Of a stretch of DNA of 64,000 nt, positions 1-8,531 are shown piece after piece. The DNA is taken from assembly GCF_014863585.1 (NCBI RefSeq), contig NZ_CP062253.1:3002501-3066500 (forward strand), read 5' to 3'. The notes under the pieces are model-generated. The model searched no databases. It was not told the DNA's origin and saw nothing but the letters and a program-made list of their open reading frames with translations. This stretch comes from Pseudomonas gozinkensis (lineage in GTDB: Bacteria; Pseudomonadota; Gammaproteobacteria; Pseudomonadales; Pseudomonadaceae). The position numbers and the translations under genes are program-made. The first letter of the stretch is position 1; every line of letters starts with the position of its first letter.

Positions 1-70
1 CGGCAGCGGCGGTGAAGCTGCCGCTTTGGGCGACGGCGATGAAGAAGCGCATGCTTTGGAAGACGTCCAT
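1..70 (-). CDS. LysR-family transcriptional regulator, N-terminal fragment
   Basis: Only the first 23 codons lie in the window, read on the minus strand from an ATG at 68-70. They give MDVFQSMRFFIAVAQSGSF and then TAAA, the usual opening of a LysR helix-turn-helix domain (helix 1 plus the start of helix 2). The rest of the gene lies beyond the window edge. It points the same way as the aldo/keto reductase and efflux genes, but a hairpin at 106-131 separates it from them, so it is probably a separate unit. Effector and targets cannot be told. Confidence 0.75.
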   Translation of the reverse strand, partial: MDVFQSMRFFIAVAQSGSFTAAA

Positions 71-105
71 CGGTGTCGTCTCAACAGTCAGGTGGAAAGA
101 GTATA

Positions 106-131
106 GGGGCGACCTCGCAGGAGGCCGCCCC
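106..131 (-). terminator. Hairpin terminator after the aldo/keto reductase gene
   Basis: GGGGCGACCTC and GAGGCCGCCCC pair around a GCAG loop with one internal mismatch. On the minus strand the hairpin comes 12 bases after the aldo/keto reductase stop codon. It is followed by TATACTCTTTCC rather than a clean T-run, so strength is uncertain. It also sits just before the LysR fragment. Confidence 0.55.
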
Positions 132-142
132 TTTGCCATGCG

Positions 143-1093
143 TCACTTCTTGCGGGGAATGAAACCGGGTACGCCGGTCTCGACCACGGAATTGAAGCGG
201 ATCCGCGTCGTGATCTCTTCCTTGATCTCGCGCATCGCCCGGTGCGGCAAGGTCGCGATATCGAAGTTTTCCTGAATCCGGCTCGGGTTCGCCGAGGTCG
301 TCAGGAACGCCGTACCCCGTTGCACCGCCCAGGCCAGAGCGACTTGCGCCGGGGTTTTCTGTACGTGCCGGGCGATTCCGGTGAGCACGGAATCGTCGAG
401 TACATTCGGCTCCATGCCATGCCCCAGCGGGGCGAAGGCGAGCAGGATGATGCCGTGTTCCTTGCAGAACTCCAGCATCTCCCACTCGGGCAGGTACGGA
501 TGGGATTCGATCTGCACCACCGCCGGTTTGATCCGTGCGGCGGCGACGATGTCTTTCAGTGCATCGAGGGTGATGTCGGAAAGACCGATGGACTTGCAGC
601 GGCCTTCATCCACCAGCGCTTCGAGCGCACGCCAGGTGTCGATCAGACGGGTTTCGCCATCGTAGATCACGTGTCCGAACGCATCCCGTGGATCCTGATC
701 GTCGCCGGGCTGAAAGGCGAACGGCGTGTGGATCAGGTAGCAGTCGATATAGTCGACCTGCAGCCGCTGGCAACTGGCTTCGAACGCTGGTTTCACCCGC
801 TCTGGGCGATGGTTGGTGTTCCACAGTTTGGTGGTGACGAACATGTCTTCGCGACGGATCTGCCCCGCCGAAAACACCTGCGCAAAAGCCTCGCCAATCT
901 GCGTTTCGTTGCGATAACGCTCGGCGCAGTCGAAGTGGCGGAAGCCCACCTCCAGCGCACATTTGACCGCTTCGGTGGTGGTGCTCAAATCGCGAAACAG
1001 CGTGCCGAACCCCACGGCCGGCATCGAGCCTGCGCCGTTGTTCAGCGCAATTCGGGTGTCGCGAAGTTCATCGTGAAAGGCTTCGTAAGTCAT
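143..1093 (-). CDS. Aldo/keto reductase
   Basis: A 316-residue cytosolic NAD(P)H-dependent carbonyl reductase of the aldo/keto reductase superfamily, of normal length. The catalytic tetrad is visible: Asp55 and Tyr60 (FDCAERY), Lys89 (TTKLW) and His122 (LIHTPF). The SANPSRIQEN segment near residue 265 resembles the family's cofactor-phosphate loop. An upstream in-frame start at 1165 exists. The ATG at 1091-1093 was chosen because GGAG lies 7 bases before it and the extra 24 residues would overlap the end of the preceding gene. It follows the efflux lipoprotein gene by 22 bp, so it is probably the last gene of the efflux operon and may detoxify a reactive carbonyl linked to the exported compound. 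The substrate is unknown. Confidence 0.88.
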   Translation of the reverse strand: MTYEAFHDELRDTRIALNNGAGSMPAVGFGTLFRDLSTTTEAVKCALEVGFRHFDCAERYRNETQIGEAFAQVFSAGQIRREDMFVTTKLWNTNHRPERVKPAFEASCQRLQVDYIDCYLIHTPFAFQPGDDQDPRDAFGHVIYDGETRLIDTWRALEALVDEGRCKSIGLSDITLDALKDIVAAARIKPAVVQIESHPYLPEWEMLEFCKEHGIILLAFAPLGHGMEPNVLDDSVLTGIARHVQKTPAQVALAWAVQRGTAFLTTSANPSRIQENFDIATLPHRAMREIKEEITTRIRFNSVVETGVPGFIPRKK

Positions 1094-1115
1094 GTCGTGT
1101 CTCCGGTATCTGCCG

Positions 1116-2534
1116 TTAAAGAAGCGTTGAGGTCTTGCGGGCGGCGAGTTTCTGATCGAACACACCCACCGAATTGCCGCCGAGCGCCACGAACAGGCGC
1201 ACCGAGTCGAGATAACGCGCGGTCTTCACCTGAATCTGCCCGAGCAGTGCCTGTTGGTAAGCGCGTTCGGCTTCCAGCACCTGCAGCAGGCTGGTTTCGC
1301 CTTGGGCGTAGGCCTGACGATTGAGACGCAGGCTGGTGTCGGCGGCGCGCAAGGCATCGTCCTGCGCCAGGTTTTGCTCGGCGCCGTGGTTGAGCGCCTG
1401 CAAGGTGTCCGCAACCTGGCCGAAGGACTGAATCACCGTCTGTTGATAGCGCGCGAGTGACGCGTTGTAGCCCTCGACAGCGCCTTCGCGTTCAGCCTGA
1501 AGCGTGCCGCCATTGAAGATCGGCGCGGTCAGCCCGGCGGCAAATCCCCAAAGCGCGGCGCCACCGTTGCCCGCCGCGGCTTGCATCAGCGAGGCCGACA
1601 GCTCGACATGCGGGTACAGGTTGGCGGTCGCGACACCCACCGCCGCGCTGGCGATGTGCAGTTCGGATTCGGCTTGCAGAATGTCCGGCCGGGTGCGGGC
1701 CATTTCCGAAGGCAGGCTGACCGGGATGTTTGACGGCAAGGCGAATTCGTCGAGGCTGAAGTCCGGCGCGATCCAGTCCGCCGGGCCTTTACCGGACAGA
1801 ATCGACAACGCATGACGCGCCGCATCGCGCTGCTGGGCGAGGGGCGGCAGCAGCGTGCGATCCTGGGCGAGGCGGGTTTCGGCCAGCGACACATCGATTT
1901 GCGTGGTGCTGCCGCTCGCCTGGGCTCGGCGGACCAGATCGAGGTTCTTCGCGTCGTTGGCCAGCAGGGTTTCCACGGCCCCGATCTGCGCGTTGGCCGA
2001 CGCCAGCAGCAAGGCCTGGCTGGCAACGTCGCCGGTCAACGTCAGCCAGGCTGCTTCGTAGCGATGCTTTTGCAGATCGGTCAGTGCTTGCTGCTGTTCG
2101 ACCGCGCGTTTGTTGCCGCCAAAGACATCCAGATCGAACGCGACCCGTGGCCCGATCCCGTAGAAATTGGAGACCACCGGTTGCGGGCCGTTGTGGGTGC
2201 GCTGGCGCCCGGCCGAGACAGCGAAATCCACCTGCGGATAAAGCACACCTTCCGCTGCCGCGACTGAAGCGGCGGCCTGACGAAGGGTGGCGTCAGCGGC
2301 GACCAGTTCGAGGTTGCCGTTGATGGCGCGGCGCACCACTTGATCGAGCTTCGGCGAGCGGAACGCCGACCACCAATCGCCGTTGAGCCGCTGGCCCATC
2401 GCGAAATGCTGTTCGGCCGCTTGATCGTAATGCTGCGACGCGCGCTCGGCAGGCCGCTGAAAATCAGGGCCGACGGTGCAGGCGGACAATATCACCAGCA
2501 TCGCCAGCGGGGTGAAGCGCATAAAAGCTTTCAT
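1116..2534 (-). CDS. Outer-membrane efflux lipoprotein, NodT/OprM family
   Basis: A 472-residue TolC-like outer-membrane channel. The N-terminus is a lipoprotein signal, MKAFMRFTPLAMLVILSAC, with lipobox LSAC. CTVGPDFQRP after the cysteine is the usual start of NodT-family efflux lipoproteins. Two long alpha-helical repeats rich in Ala, Gln and Leu follow, as expected for the periplasmic barrel. GGAG lies 8 bases before the ATG. It follows the MFS permease gene by 18 bp and completes a tripartite inner membrane-periplasm-outer membrane pump with the two upstream genes. Confidence 0.9.
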   Translation of the reverse strand: MKAFMRFTPLAMLVILSACTVGPDFQRPAERASQHYDQAAEQHFAMGQRLNGDWWSAFRSPKLDQVVRRAINGNLELVAADATLRQAAASVAAAEGVLYPQVDFAVSAGRQRTHNGPQPVVSNFYGIGPRVAFDLDVFGGNKRAVEQQQALTDLQKHRYEAAWLTLTGDVASQALLLASANAQIGAVETLLANDAKNLDLVRRAQASGSTTQIDVSLAETRLAQDRTLLPPLAQQRDAARHALSILSGKGPADWIAPDFSLDEFALPSNIPVSLPSEMARTRPDILQAESELHIASAAVGVATANLYPHVELSASLMQAAAGNGGAALWGFAAGLTAPIFNGGTLQAEREGAVEGYNASLARYQQTVIQSFGQVADTLQALNHGAEQNLAQDDALRAADTSLRLNRQAYAQGETSLLQVLEAERAYQQALLGQIQVKTARYLDSVRLFVALGGNSVGVFDQKLAARKTSTLL

Positions 2535-2552
2535 GGTTCAGACTCCACGTCA

Positions 2553-4019
2553 TCAGTTGGCCGCAACAGGTTTGCGCAGGAACATCACCAGCGGACTCAC
2601 CACGAGCATCGCCAGCATCAGAATCTTGAATTGGCCCATCACCGCGACGAACGCCGCCTGGTGGGTGACCAGATGGTTGAGGCCTTCGAGCGCCGGCAAC
2701 GACGTCGGCATGGCCACGCGATAAGGCGTGAGCTGACTGACCAGCGCCGAGTGCATCGCCTGGGTGTTGTTGAAGAAAAAGATCTGCACCACGGCCACGC
2801 CGAGGGTGCTGCCGTAAACCCGCATCAGGTTGAAGAAGCCGGTAGCTTCCGGGCGCAGCTTCGGGTCGATGGTGCTGAAGGCGGTCTTGCTGAGCGCCGG
2901 CATCAGGATGCCCAGCCCCACGCCCTGGATGAACCCGGTGACGGCCACGGGCGTCCAGTCCATCAGCGGCGAATAACCGAGCATCAGCCAGTTGGCATAC
3001 ACCACCAGCGCGATGCCGGCGGCGACGAACAACCGGGCGTCGATCCATGCCGGGGCGCGCATCATCAGCACAAATGCACCCACCAGACCGACACCGCGCG
3101 GGACGGTCAGCAATCCAGTGGTGTCCGGCGGATAACCGAGGATTTCATCGAGCATCGGCGAGGTCAGCGCCATGGTCGACAGCAGCACAAATCCCAGGGC
3201 GAAGAACATCACCGTCGACAGCATGAAGTTGCGGTCGCCGAACAAACCCTTGCTGAGAAAGTGAATCTTGCGGGTCAGCGCATGGACGACGAACAGGTAC
3301 AGGCCGAGGGCGCAGGCGAGCGCTTCGATCCAGATTTCCGGCGAGTCGAACCAGTCCAGCCGTTCGCCGCGATCAAGCAGCATCTGCAGGCCGATCATGC
3401 CGACCGTGAAACTGGCGAAACCGAAGAAATCGAACGTCGGACGCGGGTCTGCTTTCTTCTCGGCGAGCAGCAACGTCACCACCATCAGGATGTACCCGGT
3501 CAGCGGCAGGCTGAGGTAGAACATCGGGCGCCAGTCGAAATACTCGCAGATCACACCGCCGATGCTCGGGCCACTGACGATGCCGAACAGCACCAGCGCT
3601 GTCCATTTCGGGCCGAAGGCCGGGCGCTTTTCTGCTGGCAATGTCTCCAGGGCGATGGCCATCGACAACGGCGCAATCACTCCGCTGGCCAGACCTTGCA
3701 GGATGCGTGCGCCGATGAATTCCAGCGGCGTGCCGGCCAATGTGCCGAGCCACAGACCAAGGCCGAACAGCACCAGTGCGGTCTGGTAAACCCGCTTCAA
3801 CCCCAAGCGTGCGGCGAGCCATTGCGCAACCGGCATCGTGATTGCGCTCGCCGCGAGGTAAGCGGTAAAAATCCATCCGGCCTGATCGTCGGTCATCGAC
3901 AGACTGCCCTGAATCAACCGAAGTGCAGCGTTCGGCAACGGCAGGTTGGCCGACTGCATATAAGTGGCGAGCAGGGCGACAAACCGCAGTGCCCGCGCAT
4001 CGGCTGTTGAGCTGTTCAT
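2553..4019 (-). CDS. MFS drug:H+ antiporter, DHA2 (EmrB-like) family
   Basis: A 488-residue inner-membrane transporter with about 14 hydrophobic segments, typical of the 14-TM DHA2 group. Visible family features include GWIFTAYLAASAITMPVA in TM2, the loop-2 basic motif (RLGLKRVYQ) and the RILQGLASGVIAPLS segment of TM4-5. The ATG at 4017-4019 overlaps the stop of the membrane-fusion gene as TGATG, so the two are translationally coupled; a GTG one codon earlier is the alternative start. With the HlyD protein and the outer-membrane lipoprotein it forms an EmrAB-TolC-like pump. Substrate unknown. Confidence 0.92.
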   Translation of the reverse strand: MNSSTADARALRFVALLATYMQSANLPLPNAALRLIQGSLSMTDDQAGWIFTAYLAASAITMPVAQWLAARLGLKRVYQTALVLFGLGLWLGTLAGTPLEFIGARILQGLASGVIAPLSMAIALETLPAEKRPAFGPKWTALVLFGIVSGPSIGGVICEYFDWRPMFYLSLPLTGYILMVVTLLLAEKKADPRPTFDFFGFASFTVGMIGLQMLLDRGERLDWFDSPEIWIEALACALGLYLFVVHALTRKIHFLSKGLFGDRNFMLSTVMFFALGFVLLSTMALTSPMLDEILGYPPDTTGLLTVPRGVGLVGAFVLMMRAPAWIDARLFVAAGIALVVYANWLMLGYSPLMDWTPVAVTGFIQGVGLGILMPALSKTAFSTIDPKLRPEATGFFNLMRVYGSTLGVAVVQIFFFNNTQAMHSALVSQLTPYRVAMPTSLPALEGLNHLVTHQAAFVAVMGQFKILMLAMLVVSPLVMFLRKPVAAN

Positions 4020-5143
4020 CACGAATTACCCGCAGACAACAACGACTTGAGCGGATGCCACCATGGCGTGCGGTGCCCGGTATCGACCTTGACCGTGGCG
4101 CTGGTGCCGGAGAACAGCGGCAGGGCAGGGTCGGCCTCGTCCAGTTCCAGGCGCACCGGCACCCGCTGCACCACCTTCACCCAGTTGCCGGTGGCGTTTT
4201 CCGGCGGCAACAGCGCGAAGTCGGCACCGGCGCCGGGGCTCATGCTGATGACGTGCGCCTTGAACGGGCGATCCGGGTAGGTATCGAGGGTGATGGTCGC
4301 GGTCTGGCCGGGGCGCATGTGGGTCAACTGGGTCTCGCGAAAGTTGGCCTCGACCCAGATTTCCCGGTCGGAAATCAGCGCAAACGCCGGCGCGCCGTTG
4401 TTCACGTAATTGCCAACCTGCAAGTCATCGACCTTGGCGACGATGCCGTCCTCCGGCGCCGTCACCGTGGCGTAGGACAGATACAACTGCGCTTCATCGA
4501 GTTGCGCCTTGGCCTCGCGCACGGTCGGGTGACTGTCGAGGGCGATGTCCGGGTTGCCGTTCAACGCAACGACGGTGCTGGCGATCTGTTGTTCGATGGA
4601 CGCGATGCGCTGGCGTGAGACTTTCAGGTCGGTTTCGGCGCGCTCGTAGAGGGCCTTCGACACAAACTCGGTGGCGATCAGGGCTTTCTTGCGTCCGAAC
4701 TCTTTCTGGTCGTAATCCGCAGAGGCTTTCGCCGATTGCAACTCGGCCAGTTCCTGGCGGTAGCTGGCCTTGAGGCCGTCGATGCGCAGGCGCGCGTTGG
4801 CCAGTTGCGCTTCGGCCCGGTCGACCGCGATCTGCAACGGTTTGGGATCGATGCGAAACAGCACCTGGCCTTTGTGCACGGGCTGGTTGTCGTCGACGGC
4901 GATCTCGACCACTTGCCCGGAAATTCGCGCGTTGATCGAGGCCTTGGCCACGCGGGCATAGGCGTTGTCGGTGGAAACGAAGGGCTCGTTGGCAACGTAC
5001 TGGCCGTAGCCAATTGCGGCGGCAAGCGCGGGAACGCCCCACATGAAGACCGGGCGCAGTCTCTGCTTGAGCGGCATTTTCGGCGGTGCGTCGACGGGGT
5101 GCGAGCGGGCTTGTTCTGCGGTGAGATCGAATTGCTGAGTCAT
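4019..5143 (-). CDS. HlyD/EmrA-family membrane fusion protein
   Basis: A 374-residue periplasmic adaptor with one N-terminal membrane helix at about residues 30-50. It then has the split biotinyl-lipoyl halves (QPVHKGQVLFRIDPKPLQ and ATVTAPEDGIVAKVDDLQVG) around a long coiled-coil hairpin at about residues 105-205, and beta-barrel segments (ANFRETQLTHMRPGQ). The domain order and length match EmrA. It is first in the operon: the start at 5143 has GGAG nine bases upstream. The divergent TetR gene and the shared 228-bp promoter region suggest control by that regulator. Confidence 0.92.
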   Translation of the reverse strand: MTQQFDLTAEQARSHPVDAPPKMPLKQRLRPVFMWGVPALAAAIGYGQYVANEPFVSTDNAYARVAKASINARISGQVVEIAVDDNQPVHKGQVLFRIDPKPLQIAVDRAEAQLANARLRIDGLKASYRQELAELQSAKASADYDQKEFGRKKALIATEFVSKALYERAETDLKVSRQRIASIEQQIASTVVALNGNPDIALDSHPTVREAKAQLDEAQLYLSYATVTAPEDGIVAKVDDLQVGNYVNNGAPAFALISDREIWVEANFRETQLTHMRPGQTATITLDTYPDRPFKAHVISMSPGAGADFALLPPENATGNWVKVVQRVPVRLELDEADPALPLFSGTSATVKVDTGHRTPWWHPLKSLLSAGNS

Positions 5144-5290
5144 GAACGGCTCTCCAAAAGGCTGGGCGCCTGGACGGCATTGAATGCGTGAGTCATCAAA
5201 TCCATTCGCGGTGGGGGAGGATCACTCCGTGCCGCTGTTTTCGTCGTCGCCAGACCCGGTTCGAGCGCTGTTACAACAAACCTGCCGATC

Positions 5291-5309
5291 AAGGAATTTC
5301 TGATTCCTT
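5291..5309. promoter_or_regulatory. Inverted repeat, candidate TetR operator
   Basis: AAGGAAT and ATTCCTT form a perfect 7-bp inverted repeat with a 5-bp spacer. It is the clearest dyad in the 228-bp gap between the divergent efflux operon (start 5143) and the TetR gene (start 5372). The position, 63 bp before the tetR start, fits an operator acting on both promoters. Binding by this TetR protein is inference. Confidence 0.5.
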
Positions 5310-5371
5310 AATTTTGTGCGATGGTGTAAGAATATGAGCGACTTCATTTCCCCGCAAGGAATTTGTACGAC

Positions 5372-5995
5372 ATGGCACAAAATAAACCGACAGAAGGAAA
5401 AGGCCGTGGTCGTCCACGGGCATATGACCCGCAAACCGCGCTGCAGCAGGCCCTTGGCGTGTTCTGGAACACCGGTTATTCCGGTGCTTCACTGGACAGC
5501 ATCGCCAGCGCCGCCGGCATGAACCGCCCCAGCCTGTACGCCGCGTTCGGCGACAAACACGCGCTCTACATCAAGGCCCTGGATCAATATTGGGCCACCG
5601 CCCACGCCGCCATGCAGGCCGCGCTGAACGACAGCAGCCTTACCCTGGAACAGGCCCTGACCGGTTTTTACGAAGGGCAACTGGCGATCTATTTCTCCGG
5701 CGACGGCCAGCCACGCGGCTGCTTCGCCATCGGCACCGCGACCACCGAAGCGGTCGAGGATCCGGAAATCCGCAACGTGCTGTCCCAGCGCTTGAGCCAG
5801 CTCGATGCCGATCTCGAAGCCCGTCTGCAACGAGCGATCGAGTCCGGCGAGCTGAACGGTGATGTGGATGCAGCGGCGCGGGCCATGCTCGCCTCATCGC
5901 TGCTGCACAGCATCTCGATCCGCGCACGCGCCGGTAAATCCCGCGAAGAGTTGGCTGGGCAGGCGCGTGATGCGGTGAAGGTGATCTGCGGTTGA
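5372..5995 (+). CDS. TetR-family transcriptional regulator
   Basis: A 207-residue repressor-type regulator. The DNA-binding domain is at about residues 10-60, with GRPRAYDPQTALQQALGVFW, SLDSIASAAGMNRPSLYAAF and the F-x-DK-x-LY segment (FGDKHALYIKAL) of TetR proteins. A helical ligand-binding domain follows (TetR_C-type, containing PRGCFAIGTATTEAVEDPEI). The ATG at 5372 is preferred over the TTG at 5363 because AAGGA sits 11 bases before the ATG but only 2 bases before the TTG. It is divergent from the efflux operon and probably represses it. Its stop overlaps the start of mug. Confidence 0.9.
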   Translation: MAQNKPTEGKGRGRPRAYDPQTALQQALGVFWNTGYSGASLDSIASAAGMNRPSLYAAFGDKHALYIKALDQYWATAHAAMQAALNDSSLTLEQALTGFYEGQLAIYFSGDGQPRGCFAIGTATTEAVEDPEIRNVLSQRLSQLDADLEARLQRAIESGELNGDVDAAARAMLASSLLHSISIRARAGKSREELAGQARDAVKVICG

Positions 5996-6504
5996 ACGGG
6001 CTTGAGGACATCCTCACGCAAGACCTTTGCGTGGTGTTCTGCGGGATCAATCCGGGTTTATTGGCGGCAGAGCAGGGGCATCACTTCGCCGGGCGCAGCA
6101 ATCGCTTCTGGCGCACGTTGCACCTGGCCGGTTTCACGCCTCACGAAGTGCGCCCGCAAGACGACCGCTCGATCCTGCAATTCCACTGCGGCTTGACTGC
6201 TGTGGTCGAGCGGCCGACGGCGAGTGCGGATCAACTGTCGGCGGAGGAATTCACTGCCGCCGCCGTCAGCTTCGAGCGCAAGATCGCCCGGTACGCGCCG
6301 CGCTTCGTGGCGTTTCTCGGCAAGGCGGCGTATGCCGGGCTATCCGGCAGGAAATCGATTGAATGGGGGCTGCAGGAGGATACATTTGGCGGCGCTAAAG
6401 TCTGGATTTTGCCCAACCCCAGCGGCCGCAATCTGGCGTTCAATCAAGCGCAGTTGGTGATGGCGTATCAGCAGCTTCAGCGGGCGTCGAGCGCCACCAC
6501 GTAA
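5992..6504 (+). CDS. mug: G/U(T) mismatch-specific uracil-DNA glycosylase
   Basis: A 170-residue base-excision repair enzyme that removes uracil (and ethenocytosine) from mismatched DNA. The active-site motif GINPG (residues 18-22), FAGRSNRFWRTLHLAGF and the C-terminal NPSGRN motif match the Mug family, and the length is right. Translation begins at a TTG whose last two bases are shared with the upstream TGA (TTGA). GAAGGTGA lies about 6 bases upstream, so it is coupled to the tetR gene. The C-terminal codons overlap a minus-strand remnant at 6477-6617. Confidence 0.9.
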   Translation: MNGLEDILTQDLCVVFCGINPGLLAAEQGHHFAGRSNRFWRTLHLAGFTPHEVRPQDDRSILQFHCGLTAVVERPTASADQLSAEEFTAAAVSFERKIARYAPRFVAFLGKAAYAGLSGRKSIEWGLQEDTFGGAKVWILPNPSGRNLAFNQAQLVMAYQQLQRASSATT

Positions 6505-6617
6505 GCGCTGAACATGTCCGCCATCCCCTCGGCACGGTCGGTGATTTGCGCGTCGGTGCGCGGGCTGAGTGAGAAATCCTTGCCCACCTTAGCTCTCAAC
6601 TCACGGAAAACCATCAT
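6477..6617 (-). pseudogene. 46-codon open frame, possible remnant of a regulator C-terminus
   Basis: On the minus strand a 46-codon frame starts at ATG 6615-6617, with a second ATG at 6612-6614, and ends with TGA at 6477-6479. It reads MMVFRELRAKVGKDFSLSPR and then TDAQITDRAEGMADMFSAYV before a short tail. The helical composition and the sudden start resemble the C-terminal end of a TetR-type regulator whose 5' part is missing. A TetR gene divergent to a methyltransferase of this kind would be a normal arrangement. It overlaps mug at one end and the methyltransferase start at the other. It may also be a chance frame. Confidence 0.3.
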
Positions 6618-7104
6618 GACAACCCTGACCACCGAACCGCTGGCGACCCTCATCGAACGCCTCTACACCCAGGCCAGCGCCGCCACCAGCCCGGCGCTGA
6701 ACAACGTATCCGGCGAAGAACGCGAACGCCTGATGCACAGCAAAACCGAATACCGCGAACTCTACGCCATGCTCAAAGACCTCTGGCTGCCCGTCTCCCG
6801 CGACACCGGCAAACTGCTGTACATGCTGGCGCGCAGCACCAAGGCCAAAGCCATCGTCGAATTCGGTACCTCGTTTGGCCTCTCCACTTTGCACCTGGCG
6901 GCAGCGCTGCGGGACAACGGTGGCGGTGTGCTGATCGGCAGCGAGTTTGAACCGTCGAAGATTGAGCTGGCGCGGCGTAATTTTGTTGAGGGCGGGGTGA
7001 GTGATCTGATTGAAATTCGCGAAGGGGATGCGCTGGTCACCCTGGCTCGCGACTTGCCACCGACTGTGGATCTGCTTTTGCTCGATGGTGCGAAAGCGCT
7101 GTAT
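6616..7104 (+). pseudogene. Class I SAM-dependent O-methyltransferase, C-terminally truncated
   Basis: From the ATG at 6616 the frame encodes a methyltransferase of the catechol-O-methyltransferase-like type. It has a helical N-terminus, the SAM-binding motif I (AIVEFGTSFGLSTLHLAAAL), motif II (LIGSEFEPSKIELARRNF) and motif III-IV (PTVDLLLLDGAKALY). After GAKALY (about 7104) the family resemblance stops. The frame continues with unrelated sequence into the following SDR gene and ends at 7326. About 50-60 residues containing the last strands and helix are missing. This looks like a deletion joining two once-separate loci. A product may be made but should not fold normally. Confidence 0.7.
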
Positions 7105-7177
7105 GGCGACTTGCCAAGCCATGATTCGCCTGCTTGCATACCAGTCCCATGTCAGCAGGCAGTCAAGGAGACAATCA

Positions 7178-7897
7178 ATGAAAACCATGGTGGTCGGTGC
7201 AAGCAAAGGGTTGGGCAGAGCCTTCATCGATGGACTGGGCGAATCTGGGGACACGTTGATCGGCGTCTCCCGGATGCGCCCCGACAACCTGACGCCCAGG
7301 GCGGGCATCGACGTAAGCTGGATTGAGGTCGACCTCGGCGAACCGGCCAAGGCGGCGCGGGTCATCGAACAGGTTGCGGCTGTTGGCGGTCTGGATACGC
7401 TGATTTACAACCTGGGTATCTGGGAGGAGCTTGCCTTTGCCCCGGCCTATGACTTCCTGTCCGACCAGGACGAGCAAGTGGAAGCCATCGTCACCTGCAA
7501 CATCACCTCGACCATTCTGTTGATCAAGCGTCTGCTTCCGTTGCTGCTCAACAGCGCCAACCCAAGAATCATTTTGACCGGTTCAACCTCCGGCCTGCCG
7601 CAAAGCGGACGCCCCGAAGTCACCTTCGGCGCTTCCAAATTCGCACTGCGCGGCATCGCCGACGCACTGCGCGAGGGCTACCGTCAGCAACGGCTGGGCG
7701 TGACCTGTCTGAACCTGGGCTACCTGAATACCGAAGACTCACTGCACACGCCAAGAACCATTGCCGAGCAGCGTGGCGAAGGCCATTTCATTCCAGTGCA
7801 TGACGTGGTGCAGGTGGTACGCATGATCTTGAGCCTGTCTTCAGCCAGTTTCGTCAGGGACATTACCTTGCCGGCGATACTGGATGAGCGTTTCTGA
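7178..7897 (+). CDS. SDR-family protein with atypical active site
   Basis: A 239-residue short-chain dehydrogenase/reductase-fold protein. The NAD(P)-binding motif is VGASKGLG (residues 6-13), the NNAG-equivalent is YNLG, and the catalytic Ser is in LTGSTSG. The catalytic YxxxK is altered: the segment reads TFGASKFAL, so Phe replaces Tyr while Lys is kept. It may be poorly active or non-reductive. Start: AAGGAG lies 8 bases before the ATG. It sits just behind the methyltransferase truncation, so its original upstream neighbour has probably been lost. Confidence 0.85.
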   Translation: MKTMVVGASKGLGRAFIDGLGESGDTLIGVSRMRPDNLTPRAGIDVSWIEVDLGEPAKAARVIEQVAAVGGLDTLIYNLGIWEELAFAPAYDFLSDQDEQVEAIVTCNITSTILLIKRLLPLLLNSANPRIILTGSTSGLPQSGRPEVTFGASKFALRGIADALREGYRQQRLGVTCLNLGYLNTEDSLHTPRTIAEQRGEGHFIPVHDVVQVVRMILSLSSASFVRDITLPAILDERF

Positions 7898-7972
7898 AGA
7901 CTTGCCACTGTTTTGGAGCAATAAAGCCGAATCCTTCTAGGATCAAGTGATGACACGCAAGGAGCGGGCTTG

Positions 7973-8428
7973 ATGGATTACCTGATTCGAAACGCCACGA
8001 ATGCAGATGCGCCAGCGATCAGTCGAACGATCCTCAGTGCTTTGCGCGAGTCCAACGTTCAGGACTACTCCGCCGAAATCATCGAGCAAGTGGCGCAAAG
8101 CTTTTCTCCCCCGGCGATCCTTCATCTGTTGATTGAGCGTCAAGTCCTCGTGGCTGCAGCCGGCAGCCATATCGTTGCAACCGCGAGTCTGGATCACGAC
8201 ATTGTCCGAAGTGTGTTTGTCGACCCGCGCTATCAAGGAAAGGGTATCGGAAGGCAACTGATGGAGAGGCTTCAATCACTTGCCATAAATGCAGGCCTTA
8301 ATTGGCTGCGTGTTCCTTCTTCAATCACCGCAGAAGGCTTCTATGCTTCGCTTGGGTTTGAAAAGGTACGAGACGAGTTTCACGGGGCTGAGCGCACGGT
8401 CATCATGGCGAAGGCATTGAAGCTGTAG
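7973..8428 (+). CDS. GNAT-family N-acetyltransferase
   Basis: A 151-residue acetyl-CoA-dependent acetyltransferase. Motif A (VFVDPRYQGKGIGRQLME, about residues 81-98) gives the pyrophosphate-binding Q/RxxGxG/A. The C-terminal ITAEGFYASLGFEKV is the usual GNAT motif B. AAGGAG lies 8 bases before the ATG at 7973; a TTG one codon earlier is less likely. Substrate unknown; the neighbours give no clue. Confidence 0.88.
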   Translation: MDYLIRNATNADAPAISRTILSALRESNVQDYSAEIIEQVAQSFSPPAILHLLIERQVLVAAAGSHIVATASLDHDIVRSVFVDPRYQGKGIGRQLMERLQSLAINAGLNWLRVPSSITAEGFYASLGFEKVRDEFHGAERTVIMAKALKL

Positions 8429-8531
8429 CGCCCCAGAGTGGAGGCGTTTTTCGATTTGATCCTCCAGATATTCGACAGGATTCGTCTATCGTCTAAAAAA
8501 TCATCACAGGATCAAGATCAGGGAGCTGATC

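Noticed and set aside
2340..4010. Long plus-strand open frame of 556 codons
   Set aside because: It lies antisense to the MFS permease and outer-membrane gene, is very His/Gln/Arg-rich and has no family pattern; a shadow of GC-rich coding DNA.
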